A DNA stretch of 64,000 bases from CAWCKS01 sp963796195 (GTDB lineage Bacteria; Pseudomonadota; Alphaproteobacteria; Rhizobiales; Xanthobacteraceae), in the NCBI GenBank assembly GCA_963796195.1, contig CAWCKS010000014.1, positions 1,214,171 to 1,278,170 of the forward strand. Direction: 5' to 3'. The notes beneath the pieces are model-generated. The model did no database searches. It was given only the letters and a program-made list of their open reading frames with translations, and was not told the origin of the DNA. This document shows, piece by piece, positions 53,073 through 62,199 of the stretch; the first letter of the stretch is position 1; every line of letters begins with the position of its first letter. Both the position numbers and the translations under genes were made by a program.

Positions 53073-55440
53073 ATGACGGCGGCCGGTAGACAGGCGACGC
53101 GGCAGCGGTTCGACGCGCCGCTGGCCGAACTGATGGCAGAAGCCGCGGCCTTGCGCGATTCCGCGCACGGCCGGCTGATCTCCTACTCGCGCAAGGTCTT
53201 CATTCCGCTCACCAAACTCTGCCGCGACGTCTGTCACTACTGCACGTTCGCGCAGGTGCCGCGCGCGGGCAAGCCCGTCTACCTCTCACCCGACGAGGTG
53301 CTCGCCATCGCGCGCGCCGGCGCGGCCGCAGGTTGCACCGAAGCGCTGTTCACGCTGGGCGACAAGCCCGAGCTGCGATACCAGGCCGCGCGCGACGCAT
53401 TGAAGGCGCTCGGCCACGAAACGACGATCTCCTATCTGACCGCGATGTGCGCGCTTGTGCTGCGCGAGACCGGATTGCTGCCGCATGCCAATCCCGGCGT
53501 GATGACGCGCGAGGAGATCGCCGGCCTGCGCGAGGTGACGGCCAGCCAGGGCATCATGCTGGAGTCCACCAGCGAGCGGCTCTGCAGGCAGGGCGGCGTT
53601 CACTACGGTTCTCCCGACAAACATCCTGCAGTCAGGCTGGAGACCCTGCGTCTGGCCGGCGAACTGAAGGTTCCGTTCACGACCGGCATCCTGATCGGCA
53701 TCGGCGAGACACGCGACGAGCGGATCGACGCGCTGGAGGCGATTCGGGATCTGCACGCCGCCCATGGTCATATCCAGGAAGTCATCGTCCAGAACTTCCG
53801 GGCCAAGCCCGACACCAAGCTCGCCAATTCCGAGGAACCCGATCTCGACGACCTGCTGTGGACCATCGCGACGGCGCGTCTGATTCTCGGGCCCGACATG
53901 AATATCCAGGCGCCGCCAAATCTGTCGCCCGGAGTCTATCAAAAGCTGATCGACGCGGGGCTCAACGACTGGGGCGGCATCTCGCCGGTCACGCCCGATC
54001 ACGTGAACCCGGAAGCGCCGTGGCCTGCCATTGCCGAACTCGCCCGCAAGAGCGCGGACGCCGGCAAGCTGCTGGTGAACCGCCTGCCCGTCTACCCCGC
54101 CTACGTGCGCGCCGCCGATACGTGGCTGGCTCCCGACATCGCCACCCGCGTGCGGCGCATGAGCGACGCTGAAGGCTTCGCGCGCGACGACGACTGGGCA
54201 CCGGGCAACACCAAGCCGCCACCGGCGCCGCTGGTGCTCGCCCGCAGCGTCGACGCCGGAATCGCTGAGAATCGTCGAGCGCGCCACATCGGGCGAACGG
54301 CTCGCCTCGAACGACATCGTGCGCCTGTTCGCGGCACGCGACGCCGACTACCGGCACGTCACGCAGGCCGCCGACGCGCTGCGACGCGCGGTCAGTGGCG
54401 ACGTCGTGCGTTACGTCGTGAACCGCAACATCAATTACACCAACATCTGCTACTTCCGGTGCAAGTTCTGCGCCTTCTCGAAAGGCCGCACGCACGAGGA
54501 TCTGCGCGGCTCGCCCTATGATCTCGCCATCGAGGAAATCACGCGTCGCGCGATCGAGGCGTGGGATCGCGGGGCGACGGAAGTGTGCCTGCAAGGCGGC
54601 ATCCATCCCGACTACACCGGCGCCACCTACGAAGCGATCTGCCGGGCGATCAAGGCGGTCGTCCCCGAGATGCACATCCACGCCTTCTCGGCTCTGGAAG
54701 TGACGCAAGGTGCGGCCACGCTCGGACTGCCGATCCACGAGTTCCTCGCGAAGCTGAAGGCGGCCGGTCTCGGCACCCTGCCCGGAACGGCGGCCGAAAT
54801 CCTCGACGATGAAGTACGCGCCATCATCTGCCCCGACAAGATCAACACCGGGCAATGGCTCGACGTGCAGCGCGCCGCCCACCAGGCGGGATTGCGCACC
54901 ACCTCGACCATCATGTACGGGCACGTCGAGACCTCGAGTTCGTGGGCGAAACATCTCCTCGCGCTACGCGACTTGCAGGCCGAAACCGGCGGCTTCACCG
55001 AGTTCGTGCCGCTTCCCTTCGTCCACATGGAAGCGCCGATGTACCGCCTCGGCATGGCGCGCCCCGGCCCGACGTTCCGCGAAGCCGTGATCATGCATTC
55101 AGTCGGGCGGCTGGCCCTGCATCCGCTGATCCCCAACATCCAGACATCCTGGGTGAAGATGGGGCCGGCGGGCGCCGCAGTCTGCCTGAAGTCCGGCGCC
55201 AACGATCTCGGTGGCACGCTGATGAACGAGAGCATCTCGCGCGCCGCCGGCACCCAGCACGGCCAGGAGTTTCCGCCGCACGAGATGGAAGCGCTCATCC
55301 GCTCGATTGGCCGCGAACCGATGCAACGCGACACTCTCTATCGGCCGGTGCCGGAAGACCGTCGAGCGGCATCCATGATCGCGGCCGACCTGGAGCCGAT
55401 CGTGCTGACACCGCCGCGCAAGAAGGCGGCGGTCGGTTAG
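53073..55440 (+). CDS. fbiC: FO synthase FbiC, fused CofG-CofH (one frameshift)
   Basis: This bifunctional radical-SAM enzyme makes FO (7,8-didemethyl-8-hydroxy-5-deazariboflavin), the F420 chromophore, from 5-amino-6-ribitylaminouracil and tyrosine. The N-terminal CofG half has the cluster motif KLCRDVCHYCTFAQVPR (CxxxCxxC). The C-terminal CofH half has NICYFRCKFCAFSKGR, followed by CLQGGIHPDYTGATYE. After one extra base near 54260 the frame continues into SLRIVERATSGERLASND; corrected length is 788 residues, normal for FbiC. The fused form is usual in Actinobacteria and found in some Proteobacteria, whereas methanogens have separate cofG and cofH. It is convergent with cofC and overlaps it by four bases. 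Confidence 0.95.
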
Positions 55441-56114
55441 GCGATGCCCCGCTCGGCCAGCAGCGCGGGCACGCCAAGTTCGTCGAGCAGCGTGCGGGTA
55501 CGCGTGCCGGCTGATTGCGGCAGGCGCAGGAAAAGCGCCAGATCGACCGGATGGTCGATATCCATCGCGATTCCGGGCTGACGGATCACCGTCGGCTCGA
55601 TGCCCTGAAGACGCGCGGCGTCGAGGTGCGGGAAGTAGCTGTTGTCGCCGAAGCGAAGCGGCACCGATTCCGGCGGCGAGCAGACGACGGCATTGGATCC
55701 GAGATCGTCATGCGCCGGCGAGATCGTGAAAGAGGGCGCTGCGAGATGCGCCGACAACACCGCGTCTATCTCGCCGGCGCGGGTGGCTGGAATGTCGCCG
55801 GGCATCGTGATCATGCCGCCACGCCCTTCGCCCGCGAGAAGCCGGCGGCCGGCGTTCACGCTGCCGGTATGTCCGTCCCGCGCGCCCTCGGTCACGATCC
55901 GCGCACCGATCTTTTCGCCAAGAGCCGTCGCATGCGGATCGAGCGTGACGATCATCACGCCGGCCAGAAGCCGGGAGCCGGCAACGGCGTCGAGCATGTC
56001 CGTCAGCATGGTCTCGGCGAGAAGACGGCGTTGTGGCGGCGACAGCAGGCCCGACAGCCGATGCTTGGCGCCATCGAACTCCTTGACCGGAATGACCGCC
56101 CAGATGTCGCTCAT
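55437..56114 (-). CDS. cofC: phospholactate-type guanylyltransferase CofC (FbiD)
   Basis: The 225-residue nucleotidyltransferase opens with IWAVIPVKEFDGAKHRLSG, the GTP-binding P(V)KxxxxAKxRL motif of CofC. MITMPGDIPATRAGEIDAV carries the metal-binding Asp, and later segments are SNAVVCSPPESVPLRFG and PGIAMDIDHPVDLALFL. It activates a three-carbon phosphoacid (2-phospholactate, phosphoenolpyruvate or 3-phosphoglycerate, depending on lineage) with GTP for CofD. Its ATG overlaps the cofD stop (ATGA), so the order of translation is cofE-cofD-cofC. Confidence 0.93.
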   Translation of the reverse strand: MSDIWAVIPVKEFDGAKHRLSGLLSPPQRRLLAETMLTDMLDAVAGSRLLAGVMIVTLDPHATALGEKIGARIVTEGARDGHTGSVNAGRRLLAGEGRGGMITMPGDIPATRAGEIDAVLSAHLAAPSFTISPAHDDLGSNAVVCSPPESVPLRFGDNSYFPHLDAARLQGIEPTVIRQPGIAMDIDHPVDLALFLRLPQSAGTRTRTLLDELGVPALLAERGIA

Positions 56115-57061
56115 CGCTGCGAGGCCAGTGCGTCCGCCGCGTCGAGCGTCACGCGCGCCAGCGTCTCCCGGTCATGCAGGCTCGTCATCAGGGTTCTGGC
56201 GATCGTGACCCGCGCGCCGACATTGCCGATCCCATCGGCGTCGGCGTGGTCGACGATATAGCCATCGAGCAGGTCGCCGTAGCGTGCGGCGACGCCGGCG
56301 GCACTGGCCTCGAGGCCAAGTTCGCGCATCATCTTCGCGGTCGGGCCCTTGACGGCCTGCCCGCCGATGATCGGCGACACCGCGACGACCGGTGCGCCAC
56401 TCGCCTTGATCGCATCGCGCATGCCGGGGATCGCCAGGATCGGCTCGACGCTGATGAAGGGATTGGACGGACAGACGATCACGGCCCGCACGTCGCCCGA
56501 GCGCAGCGCCGCCGTGATGTCGGCGTGCGGCCGGGCGAGCGTCACGCCGTCGAAAGCCAGCTCATGGACAACCGGCCGGCACTGCTGGCGCACGAAGTAG
56601 TCCTGGAAGTCGATCCAGCCCGCGTCGCCGCGCACGCGGGTACGCACGCGGTCGTCGCTCATCGGCACCACGCGGGCACCGATGCCGAGGCGCCGGCAAA
56701 TGTCGGCGGTCACCTCGGACAGTGTCTGCCCCAAGCGCAGGCGACGGGTGCGCTCGACATGCAGCGCGAGATCGCGATCGCCGAGCCGAAACCAGTCCTC
56801 GCCGCCGAGCGCGCCGATGCTGTCCATGAACGACCACGTCTCGTCACGCCGGCCCCAGCCGGTGACGGGATTGTCGATGCCCGCGAGAACGTAGGTCAGC
56901 GTGTCGATATCGGGCGAGATGCTCAGTCCAAGATGCTCGAAATCGTCGCCGGTGTTGGCGACCACGAGCAGTTCGTCGGCCGGCAAGACGCGGCTCAGAC
57001 CGAGCGCCAGTTTGGCGCCGCCGACCCCGCCGGACAGCGCCACGACAAGTCGTTTGCTCAT
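56111..57061 (-). CDS. cofD: 2-phospho-L-lactate transferase CofD (FbiA)
   Basis: The 316-residue enzyme opens with MSKRLVVALSGGVGGAKLA, the CofD glycine-rich signature, then VANTGDDFEHLGLSISPDID and VIVCPSNPFISVEPILAIPG. It moves the phosphoacid moiety from the CofC product onto FO to give F420-0 (or dehydro-F420-0). The start at 57061 overlaps the cofE stop as ATGA. An apparent open-frame fusion with cofE arises only because of a frameshift at the end of cofE. The frame is intact. Confidence 0.95.
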   Translation of the reverse strand: MSKRLVVALSGGVGGAKLALGLSRVLPADELLVVANTGDDFEHLGLSISPDIDTLTYVLAGIDNPVTGWGRRDETWSFMDSIGALGGEDWFRLGDRDLALHVERTRRLRLGQTLSEVTADICRRLGIGARVVPMSDDRVRTRVRGDAGWIDFQDYFVRQQCRPVVHELAFDGVTLARPHADITAALRSGDVRAVIVCPSNPFISVEPILAIPGMRDAIKASGAPVVAVSPIIGGQAVKGPTAKMMRELGLEASAAGVAARYGDLLDGYIVDHADADGIGNVGARVTIARTLMTSLHDRETLARVTLDAADALASQR

Positions 57062-57832
57062 CGGAACATGTCCTCGGCGGCCGGGCGCACCAGCTCGGAC
57101 GCACGCATTGTCGGGACCGCGCCATGTCAGACCGCGCACGACCACGACAGGCTGGCCTTCGGCGCCCTGCCCCATCACGAGCGACGCTGCAGCGGCGATC
57201 TCGTCCGCATGCCCGGTGATGCTGACCTGAAGCTCGCGGCCGAACAGATCGGGCGAGCCACGCAGATCCATCAGCGACGGGAGGCCGGCGGCACCGATCG
57301 CGACGCCGCAGGTACCGCGCCGCCAGGCACGGCCGAAGCTGTCGTTGATGATCACCGCCACCGGCACGCCGAACCTTAGCGACAGGCGCCTCCTCAATAT
57401 CGCCGCGCTGCCGTCGGGATCGACCGGCAGCAGCAGGGCTTGCTGGGGGTCATCGGGCGAGGCCACGTTGGACTGGTCGATGCCCGCATTGGCCATCACG
57501 AAGCCCAGCCGGTGCTCGACGATCAGGATGCCCGGCCTCGCCCGCACGACGCGCACCGATTCCGACAGGATCAGTTCGACGAGGCGCGGATCTTTCTGGA
57601 CCTTGCCGGCGAGTTCGATCGCTTCAGTCGAGGGTTCGACGGTCGCGAGATCGACCATGCGCCCTTCGGCCTTGGACACGATCTTCTGCGCCAGCACGAA
57701 GACGTCGCCGCCACGCGGCACGATGCCGCCGCGCGCCAGCCCCTCGCCGATCAAGGCGACGAGATCGTCGTCCTTGCGCACCAGCGGAATGCCGGGGACG
57801 GCGAGGATCTCGACGGCGTTGCTGCGTTTCAT
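57058..57832 (-). CDS. cofE: F420-0:gamma-glutamyl ligase CofE (one frameshift near the end)
   Basis: The protein opens with VEILAVPGIPLVRKDDDLVA. It has VFVLAQKIVSKAEGRMVDL, NVASPDDPQQALLLPVDPDG and INDSFGRAWRRGTCGVAIGA, all CofE markers. It adds glutamates to F420-0 using GTP. Near 57110 one extra A shifts the frame; the true end reads MRASELVRPAAEDMFR and stops at 57058, overlapping cofD. Corrected length is 257 residues, so it lacks the C-terminal FMN-dependent nitroreductase domain of mycobacterial FbiB, which reduces dehydro-F420. It starts 17 bases after the stop of the glucose-6-phosphate dehydrogenase homologue. Confidence 0.93.
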
Positions 57833-57849
57833 CGGCCGGTCCCGCGCAC

Positions 57850-58854
57850 TCAACCGAAACGCTTGCGCAGGCGCGGCAGCACGTGCTCGCCGTAGAGCTT
57901 CAGGAAGCGCGCCTGGTCTGGTCCCGGCGCGTGGAACACCAGATGCCGGAAACCGAGACCGACATAGTAACCGATCCGCTCGACGTGCTCGTCGGCGTCG
58001 CTGGACACGATCCATCGACTGGCGGCGCGCTCCAGCGGCAACGCGTCGGCGAGGCGCTGCATCTCGACGGGATCCTCTACCGTCATCTTTTCCTCGGACG
58101 TCAGCGCCAGCGCCGCCCAGTGGCGCGTGTCCTCGAGCGCACGCACCTTGTCGGTGTCGAACGACACCTTGACCTCGATCATGCGATCGTAGGACCGCGA
58201 CGGATCCTCCGACGCCGCGATGCCCTCGGCGACCTTCGGCAACAGCGTCTCGGTGTAGAGCTCCGGCTTCTTGCCGCTGGTGCAGATGAATCCCTCGGCG
58301 GAGCGGCCGGCGTAACGCGCCACGAGGGCACCCGCGGCTGCGACATAGATCGGCACCGGCGTGTCGGGGCGGTCGTAGATCGTCGCCTTCTCGGTCTTGT
58401 AGTACTGGCCTTCGAAGCTGACCCGCTCCTGCGTCCAGAGTGCCCGAATCAGCGTGACGGATTCACGCAGGCGAGCGAAGCGCTCCTTGAATTCCGGCCA
58501 GGGCTGGCCGGTCGAAGGCACTTCGTTGAGCCCTTCGCCGGTGCCGATGCCGAGCACGACGCGTCCCGGGAACATCGCGCCCATCGTGCCGAACGCCTGG
58601 GCGACGATGGAAGGATGGTAGCGGAAAGTCGGCGTCAGCACGCTGGTGCCCATGACGACGCGCGACGTTCTGGCGCCCAGCGCGCCCAGCCACGTCAGCG
58701 AGAAGGGCGCATGGCCGTCGACGTGCTTCCATGGCTGAAAGTGGTCGCTGATGAAGACCGAATCGAAACCGACTTCCTCGGCAAGACACGAGAAGCCCAG
58801 CAACTTGCCCGGCGCGAACTGCTCCGCCGATGCCTTGTATCCGAGCTTGATCAC
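57850..58854 (-). CDS. fgd: F420-dependent glucose-6-phosphate dehydrogenase homologue (FGD)
   Basis: The 334-residue protein opens VIKLGYKASAEQFAPGKLL and fits mycobacterial FGD1 along its length. It keeps SDHFQPWKH with the catalytic His and Trp, GTSVLTPTFRYHPSIVAQAF and VLGIGTGEGLNE with the catalytic Glu. Compared from memory with FGD1, all three phosphate-binding residues are present: Lys in ICTSGKK, Lys in LTSEEKMT and Arg in AASRWIVSSD. It would oxidise glucose 6-phosphate (or a related sugar phosphate) to the lactone and reduce F420 to F420H2. I chose the GTG at 58854, after AGGAGA; the longer frame lacks conservation. It is upstream of cofE-cofD-cofC on one strand, forming a production-and-reduction operon. 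Confidence 0.9.
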   Translation of the reverse strand: MIKLGYKASAEQFAPGKLLGFSCLAEEVGFDSVFISDHFQPWKHVDGHAPFSLTWLGALGARTSRVVMGTSVLTPTFRYHPSIVAQAFGTMGAMFPGRVVLGIGTGEGLNEVPSTGQPWPEFKERFARLRESVTLIRALWTQERVSFEGQYYKTEKATIYDRPDTPVPIYVAAAGALVARYAGRSAEGFICTSGKKPELYTETLLPKVAEGIAASEDPSRSYDRMIEVKVSFDTDKVRALEDTRHWAALALTSEEKMTVEDPVEMQRLADALPLERAASRWIVSSDADEHVERIGYYVGLGFRHLVFHAPGPDQARFLKLYGEHVLPRLRKRFG

Positions 58855-58960
58855 CGCACGTCTCCTGGCTGGCGCCGGTCGATGCCGATGCCGTGGTACC
58901 CGTCGCGGAAATCTATAGACTAGCGGGAAACCAGCAACCAGCCAAAGCGAGGAAACGACC

Positions 58961-59851
58961 ATGCATCTCGGAATTGCCCTGCCTTTCGGCGACATCGGTG
59001 GCGATGGCCCGATCGTGCGCGAATTCGCTGAGCTCGCCGAGGCCGAAGGCTACGAAGGCCTGACGCTGGCGGACCACGTGCTCGGCGGCAACCCGGCGAA
59101 CCCCGCCAGCGGCCGTGCGGGTGGGCTCGGCCTGTTCCACGACCCCTTCGTGGCGTTCGGTTTCATCGCTGCCTGCACGAAAAAGGTCGAACTCTCCACC
59201 CAGGTGCTGATTCTCGCGCAGCGTCAGACGGTGCTGGTTGCCAAGCAGGCTGCCAGTCTCGACGTGCTCAGCGGCGGCCGCTTCCGGTTCGGCATCGGCG
59301 TGGGCTGGAACGAGATGGAGTTCGTCGGCCTCAACGAGAATTTCCACAACAGGGGCAAGCGGTCCGAGGAACAGGTCCAGGTGATGAAAGCGCTGTGGGC
59401 CGATCCCTACGTCACGTTCGAGGGCAAGTGGCACCGCCTCCAGGACGCCGGCATCAATCCCCTGCCGCCACGCCGCAAAATTCCGCTGTGGTTCGGCGGC
59501 CATATGGACGTGACGCTGCAGCGGATCGCAAAGTGGGGCGACGGCTGGATGATGCTGTCTGAACCGCCGGGACCCAAGGCCGTCGCGGAATTCGACAAGC
59601 TGCGCCGCTTGGTGGAAGCCGAGGGACGCGATCCGGCGTCGGTTGGCCTCGAAGTCTGGACCTCAACCGGCACAGGCACCGAAAAGGACTGGCGCGAGGA
59701 AATCAGCTTCTGGAAGAAGGCGGGCGTCACGCATGTCACGCTGCACAACACCTTCGGCGGCTATCACCACAAGCGCATGGCCGGCCGGAGCATGACCGAC
59801 CATGTCGACGCCATGCGCCGCTACCGCAACGCCGTCGCCGATCTGCTCTGA
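58961..59851 (+). CDS. luciferase-like F420-dependent oxidoreductase (TIGR03619 type)
   Basis: The 296-residue protein (MHLGIALPFGDIGGDGPIVR) has GLTLADHVLGGNPANPASGR, STQVLILAQRQTVLVAKQAA, GGRFRFGIGVGWNEMEFVGL and KIPLWFGGHMDVTLQRIAKW. It is intact, with GAGGAAA before the ATG. It is divergent from the FGD homologue with about 100 bases between the starts, so a shared promoter region is likely. F420 use is by family and context. Confidence 0.86.
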   Translation: MHLGIALPFGDIGGDGPIVREFAELAEAEGYEGLTLADHVLGGNPANPASGRAGGLGLFHDPFVAFGFIAACTKKVELSTQVLILAQRQTVLVAKQAASLDVLSGGRFRFGIGVGWNEMEFVGLNENFHNRGKRSEEQVQVMKALWADPYVTFEGKWHRLQDAGINPLPPRRKIPLWFGGHMDVTLQRIAKWGDGWMMLSEPPGPKAVAEFDKLRRLVEAEGRDPASVGLEVWTSTGTGTEKDWREEISFWKKAGVTHVTLHNTFGGYHHKRMAGRSMTDHVDAMRRYRNAVADLL

Positions 59852-59873
59852 GGGAGGGCGCCACACACGCGCC

Positions 59874-60734
59874 TCAGGTATCGGCGAGCGCGGCCAGCAT
59901 GCGGTCGCGGGCGGCGAAATCGCCATCCGCGTGGACGGGCTGCAGACAGACATGCGTGGCGCCGGCCGTGAAGTGCGCCCGCAGGCCGCGCCTGATCGTG
60001 TCGGCGTCGCCCCACAGGACCATCGCATCGATGAACCGGTCACTGCCGCCGTCGGCGAGCTCAGCCTCGGTAAAGCCCTGGCGCAGCCAGCTGTTGCGGT
60101 AGTTCGGCAGCACCATGTAACGCGACAGTTCCTTGCGCCCGAGCGCCCGCGCCTTCGCGGGATCGGTCTCGAGCGTTACCTTCTGCTCCACCGCGAGCCA
60201 CTTCGAAGGCCCGAGGATCGCGGCGGCCTGGGCCGTATGCTGCGGCGTCACGTTGTATGGGACAGCGCCACGCGACTTGGCACCGCTCAGCGCCAGCATC
60301 TTCGGTCCGAGTGCTGCGACCACGACCGGCGGCAGTTCGCCGGCGGGCGCGAACTTGTTGATGCCGTCGAGATAGGCGCCCATCGCCGCCAACGGTTTGT
60401 CGTAGCGATGGCCGCGCAGGCCCTCGACCATCGGAATGTGGCTGACGCCGAGACCGAGAATGAACCGGTCGCCGTAGAGCGCGTTCAGCGAGACCATGGC
60501 GCGCTGCGCGGTGAAGGAATCGCGTGCATAGATGTTGGCGATCGAACTGCCGATCACCAGCTTCTCGCTGCTCGACAGCAGCCAGGCCGCCAGCGACATC
60601 GACTCGTAGCCCCGCGATTCCGGGTACCACAGGGTCGAGTAGCCATTATTCTCGACCGTGCGCACGAAATCGCGCAGCTGCGATCCGTCGAGTTTATCGG
60701 TGCCGTACCACACGCCAAGGCGTCCGAGTTTCAT
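59874..60734 (-). CDS. luciferase-like F420-dependent oxidoreductase (MSMEG_4141/TIGR03620 type)
   Basis: The 286-residue protein (MKLGRLGVWYGTDKLDGSQL) has TLWYPESRGYESMSLAAWLL, IGSSIANIYARDSFTAQRAM, FILGLGVSHIPMVEGLRGH and ALGPKMLALSGAKSRGAVPY, matching the MSMEG_4141 family of probable F420-dependent oxidoreductases. It lies 39 bases downstream of the next oxidoreductase gene on the same strand, so the two are probably co-transcribed. The frame is intact; the substrate is unknown. Confidence 0.86.
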   Translation of the reverse strand: MKLGRLGVWYGTDKLDGSQLRDFVRTVENNGYSTLWYPESRGYESMSLAAWLLSSSEKLVIGSSIANIYARDSFTAQRAMVSLNALYGDRFILGLGVSHIPMVEGLRGHRYDKPLAAMGAYLDGINKFAPAGELPPVVVAALGPKMLALSGAKSRGAVPYNVTPQHTAQAAAILGPSKWLAVEQKVTLETDPAKARALGRKELSRYMVLPNYRNSWLRQGFTEAELADGGSDRFIDAMVLWGDADTIRRGLRAHFTAGATHVCLQPVHADGDFAARDRMLAALADT

Positions 60735-60773
60735 GTCGATTGTCTCCGGTTGAAGGTGCGCTGCGAGCCGCTA

Positions 60774-61874
60774 TCAGGCTGCGATTCCGAGAATGGTGCG
60801 CCGGGCGCGCGCGACACCTTCGGACTGGATGTCGCTGGCGAGCTGGCGCAGGCGCTCGCGATCGGCGTCGTTCTTCACCGCGATCGAGAATTCGCAGTTG
60901 GTGACCACGCCGCCATAGCGGTCGCAGAGCTTGCGGCCGATCGTGTCGTAGGTGGCGATCGTCACGAAAGTGTGCAGGACGTCGTCGTTGATGTGCTGAG
61001 GCATCTCTTCCCAGCGCTGCGCTCGCGATAGCAGCTTCAGCCGGTCCGCGAGATCGCCCAGACCGAGATGGTCGAACGCGGCGCGATATTGCGGCGTCGA
61101 GGCATAGAAGGCGATCCGCGCGCGCGCGTCGCGCACCTTGGGCACCAGCTCCGCCTCGTTGGCGGCTGTGGCGACCAGCGGCTTCATGCAGACCTGGAAA
61201 CGATCCAGCGACCGCCCCGCCTTGACCGCACCCGCCCGCACCGCCGGCAGCATCACCTTCTCGATGTAGGATGGCGTGCATACTGGATGCGGCCGGATGC
61301 CCTCGGCGACTTCGCCCGCCACCTGACACATCACCGGGTTCACCGCCGCGAGATGGATGGGAATGTCGGGATGCTCGATCGGGCCCGGATCGAACAAGGG
61401 CACCATCAGATTGATGTTGTAATGCGGCCCCCTGACGTCGAGCGGCGTGCCGTTCTGCCAGCAATCCCAGACCGCGCGAACCGCACTCACGTACTCGCGC
61501 ATCCACGGCCCGGCCGGCGTCCAGGGGATGCCGAAACGTCGCTCGATATGGGCCTTCACCTGCGTGCCGAGGCCGAGCGTAAAGCGGCCGCGGGACAGCT
61601 TCTGCAGCGTCCACGCGCTCATCGCGGTCACGGTCGGACTGCGCGGAAAGGCGATCGCGACCGACGTGCCGAGCTTCAGGGTCCGCGTCGTCTGGGCCGC
61701 CAGCGCCAGCAGGATGAACGGATCGTCCTTGGTTTCCTCGACCACGAGTCCGTCGTAGCCGATCTCTTCCAGCAGGCGCGCGTCGGCGGCAATGGAATGG
61801 AGATCGAGCGGCATTTCCGGCGCGCGCAGGCCGGGGTCGACCTTGCCCAGCGGCAGAAGTGTTTCAAGCAGCAC
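60774..61874 (-). CDS. luciferase-like F420-dependent oxidoreductase (MSMEG_2256/TIGR03617 type)
   Basis: The 366-residue protein shows GYDGLVVEETKDDPFILLAL, GTSVAIAFPRSPTVTAMSAW, FTLGLGTQVKAHIERRFGIP and VRAVWDCWQNGTPLDVRGPH, the markers of the MSMEG_2256 family. I chose the GTG at 61874 with GGAG seven bases upstream; the open frame extends to 61931 without conserved sequence. It is the rightmost gene of the F420 island and leads a two-gene unit with the MSMEG_4141-type enzyme. Confidence 0.86.
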   Translation of the reverse strand: MLLETLLPLGKVDPGLRAPEMPLDLHSIAADARLLEEIGYDGLVVEETKDDPFILLALAAQTTRTLKLGTSVAIAFPRSPTVTAMSAWTLQKLSRGRFTLGLGTQVKAHIERRFGIPWTPAGPWMREYVSAVRAVWDCWQNGTPLDVRGPHYNINLMVPLFDPGPIEHPDIPIHLAAVNPVMCQVAGEVAEGIRPHPVCTPSYIEKVMLPAVRAGAVKAGRSLDRFQVCMKPLVATAANEAELVPKVRDARARIAFYASTPQYRAAFDHLGLGDLADRLKLLSRAQRWEEMPQHINDDVLHTFVTIATYDTIGRKLCDRYGGVVTNCEFSIAVKNDADRERLRQLASDIQSEGVARARRTILGIAA

Positions 61875-62199
61875 GTCGTCACTCCACGATGAACGGCTGC
61901 TGTAACCTATCACGCCAAGGCTTCGGGCCAAGCCGTCATGCGACGAACCATGCAGCAGTCCTGTCAGAAAACCATGGAGGATTTAGCCACCTTCGAGGAT
62001 CGGAAACAGGTTGGGCGAAGCCCTACCGCCCAATTGCGCCGACACGGATACGACGTCTTCGCCGATCGATGCCAACCAAATCTCATCTTCCGCCCTTAAT
62101 CGCTCGATGACGAACCCGGCATAACGGGGCGGCGTGCTGATCCTCGGCGCCGTCTGGGGCGAGCCTGACCAAGCAGACGCCCATAAGCGATTCGGGCGC
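61875..62199. other. intergenic region at the right edge of the F420 island
   Basis: No gene, repeat or mobile-element end is visible. No integrase, transposase or tRNA marks this right boundary. Confidence 0.5.

Noticed and set aside
56111..57832. Apparent CofE-CofD fusion protein
   Set aside because: The open frame joins the two only because of a frameshift at the end of cofE; the third frame gives the normal CofE end with an ATGA overlap to cofD.
49303..61892. Long open frames opposite the oxidoreductase genes
   Set aside because: These are antisense shadows of GC-rich codon use; they have His/Arg/Asp-rich random composition and no domains.
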